The translations under genes were made by a program, and so were the position numbers. A DNA stretch of 7,150 nt, from the NCBI GenBank assembly GCA_030691925.1, contig JAUYDG010000160.1:1-7150 (forward strand), given 5' to 3'. The notes below the pieces were generated by a model, which was not told where the DNA came from, did not search any database, and saw nothing but the letters and a program-made list of their open reading frames with translations. How positions within the stretch are numbered: position 1 is the first letter of the stretch; each line of letters begins with the position of its first letter. This stretch comes from Nanobdellota archaeon (lineage in GTDB: Archaea > Nanobdellota > Nanobdellia > SCGC-AAA011-G17 > VGLX01). Shown piece after piece: positions 5,603 through 7,150 of this stretch.

Positions 5603-6030
5603 TTTTTAAGCTGGTCCAGCGCGCCTTTTTTGGTTTTTCCGCCATCTGCAGGCTCAGGGTTTGGAGTGCTGGTGCTTTCAGTGGGTTTCCCTGTTTGCTG
5701 GGATTTCATATTAGTCAGTGTTACAAGAGCGGCTTGGTAATCTTTTACATTATCACAATGTGGCCCATCATATTTATCACAACTTTCCTGGGCACCTTTT
5801 ATTCGCATTTGGACATATTGGAGGTCATAATCATAAATCATTATCTTACTTCTGGAGAACTCCTCAGGCTTCATTATTGCGTAATTCAGCTTATAATCTG
5901 CAGCCATGTCAGGGTTATCTGGGTAAACTGTTACAGTCCCATCGTCATTGAATACATTATCCCTAATAGCATATACTGATGTAACGCAGAATATCATTAT
6001 GGCCAGAATTATTATGGGAAGTGAACGCAT
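5545..6030 (-). CDS. Small exported protein, first gene of the hydrolase operon
   Basis: This 161-residue protein has a clear signal peptide: MRSLPIIILAIMIFCVTSVYA, with cleavage predicted after A21. The exported part has a polar region of about 80 residues with two cysteines (C84, C92), which could form one disulfide, then a Pro/Thr/Ser linker (TGKPTESTSTPNPEPADGG, 113-131). The C-terminus is a lysine/leucine-rich amphipathic helix (ALDQLKKWMKDLKDLLAKLL, 137-156). That helix could bind a membrane surface or a partner. I recognise no named family. It overlaps the hydrolase gene downstream by 58 bases (or 13 if that gene starts at its GTG), so the two are co-transcribed. The sequence suggests an extracellular or surface accessory to the hydrolase, such as a foldase, tether or substrate binder; this is inference. 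The start is fixed by the signal peptide and by TATA boxes about 22 and 28 bases upstream. Confidence 0.78.
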   Translation of the reverse strand: MRSLPIIILAIMIFCVTSVYAIRDNVFNDDGTVTVYPDNPDMAADYKLNYAIMKPEEFSRSKIMIYDYDLQYVQMRIKGAQESCDKYDGPHCDNVKDYQAALVTLTNMKSQQTGKPTESTSTPNPEPADGGKTKKGALDQLKKWMKDLKDLLAKLLTGWRP

Positions 6031-6046
6031 TACTTTTGAACCAACA

Positions 6047-6062
6047 CATATATACTAATAAA
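6047..6062 (-). promoter_or_regulatory. Promoter of the exported protein-hydrolase operon
   Basis: On the minus strand TTTATTAG (plus 6055-6062) is followed by TATATATG (plus 6047-6054), with AGAAAGA in front as a BRE-like element. Their centres lie about 28 and 21 bases before ATG 6030. No Shine-Dalgarno is present, so a leaderless or near-leaderless message is expected. Confidence 0.5.
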
Positions 6063-6095
6063 TCTTTCTAATTATAGTTTGAGAAGTTCTTAGGC

Positions 6096-6184
6096 AACAC
6101 GTACGAGCATTTCGGGAATCGTTCAACCGTTACGTTAAGGAGTTATCGTAAACCTTAAAGTAATCCGGAAATTCTTCCGTTTTT
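6096..6184 (+). repeat. Dispersed repeat N, copy 3
   Basis: The first 40 bases (6096-6135) are identical to 6992-7031. The remainder (GAGTTATCGTAAACC, TCCGGAAATTCTTCCG, T-run) matches copies 1 and 2. The copy contains a concentric imperfect dyad centred at 6140.5: ATTTCGGGA (6109-6117) faces TCCGGAAAT (6164-6172) with one mismatch, and TTACG (6130-6134) faces CGTAA (6147-6151). In all, 21 of 32 facing positions pair. It lies between divergent genes and ends about 11 bases before the TATA box of the plus-strand gene. Confidence 0.88.
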
Positions 6185-6194
6185 AGACAGTAAA

Positions 6195-6203
6195 TATTAT
6201 AAA
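6195..6203 (+). promoter_or_regulatory. Promoter of the second nucleotidyltransferase
   Basis: TATTATAAA at 6195-6203, centred near 6200, lies about 28 bases before ATG 6228, giving a leaderless start. No Shine-Dalgarno precedes the ATG. Repeat N copy 3 ends just upstream, as copy 1 does before the AbrB promoter. Confidence 0.55.
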
Positions 6204-6227
6204 CTTTGCAAACAAAAACTTGTTATC

Positions 6228-6812
6228 ATGCCTGCTTTTGAAATAAAAAACAATGAAATAACTATAGAAAAAGAAACAACAAAACTAGACGAATTCGTAA
6301 TAAAACTCTTGTCAGTCATAGAAAGGTACACGAAATATGCGATAATCGGCGGTTACTCTTCAATATTCTTTGGAAGAAGCAGGGCAACAGAAGACATAGA
6401 CATCTTCATAGAGCCTGTCTCTTACAAAAAATTTCAAAGCCTGTACGAAGAGCTTACAAATGCAGGTTATGAGCTGACAATAGATGATCCAAAAAGCCTG
6501 TACAAAGATTACCTGCGCGAAGGCCTTTCGATAAGGATATGGGAAAAAGGGTTTCCATTACTAAACCTTGAAGTAAAATTCGCCAAGAAAAAAACGCAAA
6601 AGGAAACGCTGGATAATAGGATAACGGTGAATTTTAATGGGGGGAAGATATACTTCGGAAAGATAGAGGCACAGATAGCTTATAAAAAGTATATTTTAAA
6701 AAGCCAGAAAGACTTAGAAGATGCAAGGCACTTGGAGATAGTTTTCAAAAACTTGAGCAAAGAAAAGATAGAGTATTACAAGAAGGTTTTCGAAGATGAG
6801 TTCAAACGATAA
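6228..6812 (+). CDS. Nucleotidyltransferase-fold protein, toxin-like
   Basis: This 194-residue protein has the pol-beta nucleotidyltransferase core. I-I-G-G-Y-S-S lies at residues 39-45 and R-A-T-E-D56-I-D58-I-F gives the two metal-binding aspartates. A likely third acidic residue is E115 in LLNLEVKFAKK. Residues 140-160 (GKIYFGKIEAQIAYKKYILKS) and the motif K-D-L-E-D-A-R-H-L (161-169) form the helical tail found in AbiEii/DUF6036-like enzymes. It is not a close copy of the enzyme at 2747-3307: the motif surroundings and spacing differ, so these are two separate members. It overlaps a 59-residue ORF by 17 bases, and that ORF is probably its partner or antitoxin. The substrate is unknown; related enzymes modify RNA or protein. 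The start is supported by a TATA box 28 bases upstream. The third catalytic residue being Glu rather than Asp is a mild oddity. Confidence 0.83.
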   Translation: MPAFEIKNNEITIEKETTKLDEFVIKLLSVIERYTKYAIIGGYSSIFFGRSRATEDIDIFIEPVSYKKFQSLYEELTNAGYELTIDDPKSLYKDYLREGLSIRIWEKGFPLLNLEVKFAKKKTQKETLDNRITVNFNGGKIYFGKIEAQIAYKKYILKSQKDLEDARHLEIVFKNLSKEKIEYYKKVFEDEFKR

Positions 6813-6975
6813 GCAACGGATGGAATTTGTGGAGAAATGGGCAAAATATGTTACAGAGAATGATGACTGGTCAAAACAGCAGAAAGTGCTTATAGACTCT
6901 CAGATAGAAAGCGCAAGAAATTTCGGCTTGACAAAAGAACAAGTAAGATACATCAAAGAAGGAAAAGACATCTGA
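6796..6975 (+). CDS. Small soluble protein partnered with the nucleotidyltransferase
   Basis: This 59-residue ORF starts at ATG 6796, inside the last codons of the nucleotidyltransferase gene (17-base overlap, different frame), and ends at TGA 6973-6975. The protein starts MSSNDKQRMEFVEKWAKYV, then has D-D-W-S-K-Q-Q-K-V-L-I-D-S-Q-I at 23-37 and F-G-L-T-K-E-Q-V-R at 43-51. It is amphipathic, helical and acidic/basic mixed, with no signal peptide. I recall similar short proteins with a W-S-K-Q-Q..L-I-x-S-Q motif next to nucleotidyltransferases in archaea, but cannot name the family. The overlap implies translational coupling. A role as antitoxin or regulator of the enzyme is inferred from context. 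It ends 17 bases before repeat N copy 4, so the two-gene unit is bracketed by repeats. Confidence 0.72.
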   Translation: MSSNDKQRMEFVEKWAKYVTENDDWSKQQKVLIDSQIESARNFGLTKEQVRYIKEGKDI

Positions 6976-6991
6976 TTCTTTCTCTTACGAG

Positions 6992-7056
6992 AACACGTAC
7001 GAGCATTTCGGGAATCGTTCAACCGTTACGTAGAAGAGTTACGTAGACCTCAAAAA
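6992..7056 (+). repeat. Dispersed repeat N, copy 4
   Basis: The first 40 bases are identical to repeat copy 3 (6096-6135). After that it diverges but keeps GAGTTACGTAGACCTCAAA. GTTACGTAG occurs twice here, separated by four bases, and TACGT/ACGTA (7027-7031 and 7041-7045) can pair. The T-run end of copies 1-3 is missing. The same frame stays open from 6976 to the window edge. Confidence 0.85.
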
Positions 7057-7093
7057 GAAATCAAAACTTGGCTAGCCTTTCTAGGTTTTGGCT

Positions 7094-7150
7094 TTAGTTT
7101 CTTTTCTTATGAGCCCCCAATGGTAAAGGTACAATGGCAGGCCTATGATT
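7094..7150. other. Unresolved gene edge at the right end
   Basis: Two readings compete. On the minus strand, the last 18 codons of an ORF entering from the right would end at TAA 7096-7094 (N-H-R-P-A-I-V-P-L-P-L-G-A-H-K-K-R-N). On the plus strand, ATG 7120 opens M-V-K-V-Q-W-Q-A-Y-D to the edge; W-x-A-Y-x is loosely like the start of some transposases. No TATA box precedes 7120. Neither can be settled here. Confidence 0.3.

Noticed and set aside
6096..6184. Integron attC site
   Set aside because: GTTCAAC (6121-6127) fits RYYYAAC, but the facing positions 6154-6160 read CTTAAAG, not GTTRRRY, and copy 2 lacks RYYYAAC. No integrase is in the window. The cassette-like layout stays as a hypothesis only.
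2747..6812. The two nucleotidyltransferases as duplicates of one gene
   Set aside because: Both have GG and DxD, but motif neighbours, spacing, third acidic residue and partners differ, and DNA similarity is not evident, so they are separate family members.
1110..7056. CRISPR array
   Set aside because: The repeats are long, diverged and hundreds to thousands of bases apart with genes between them. There are no regular spacers and no cas genes.

Overview
The window looks archaeal. Each gene unit starts at an ATG about 22-28 bases downstream of an A/T-only TATA-like box, with no Shine-Dalgarno sequence between them, which suggests leaderless transcription. The DNA is AT-rich, arginine is often AGA/AGG, and the protein families (an AbrB-fold antitoxin with MazF, GG..DxD nucleotidyltransferases, a class II Fic protein, a secreted lipase with a C-terminal anchor) are common in accessory regions of poorly characterised archaea, including DPANN lineages. 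The lineage is an inference. No marker gene, rRNA or tRNA is present.

Layout from left to right: (1) a Fic-domain protein on the minus strand (43-927); (2) a repeat-filled spacer (928-1297); (3) an AbrB/MazE antitoxin and MazF/PemK toxin pair on the plus strand (1298-1884, 4-base overlap); (4) a convergent, hairpin-rich spacer (1885-2132); (5) a minus-strand pair made of a DUF6036-like nucleotidyltransferase (3307-2747) and an unrecognised helical 205-residue partner (2750-2133), 4-base overlap; (6) a second repeat-filled spacer (3308-3691); (7) a minus-strand secretory operon with a 161-residue exported protein (6030-5545) and a 636-residue cysteine-rich alpha/beta-hydrolase with a C-terminal membrane anchor (5602-3692); (8) a third repeat spacer (6031-6227); (9) a plus-strand nucleotidyltransferase (6228-6812) overlapping a 59-residue ORF (6796-6975); (10) a fourth repeat copy (from 6992) and an unresolved gene edge at the right end.

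The most notable signal is between the genes. Four copies of a roughly 65-110 base element, all in the same orientation, separate the gene modules. Copies 3 and 4 share a perfect 40-base match that brackets the 6228-6975 module. Spacers 1 and 2 share two further blocks, in an order that fits a repeating unit N-C-X. The copies also keep traces of a common reading frame (x-Y-V-x-E-L-R-K-P-Q) and, in copy 3, an imperfect 64-base dyad. They may be remnants of a decayed gene or mobile element, or a non-coding structured repeat along which self-contained toxin-antitoxin-like cassettes have accumulated.

Functionally, four of the five modules (Fic, MazEF, NTase plus helical partner, NTase plus small protein) resemble toxin-antitoxin or phage-defence units. 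The fifth is a cell-surface enzyme. I see no CRISPR array, integrase or complete transposase.
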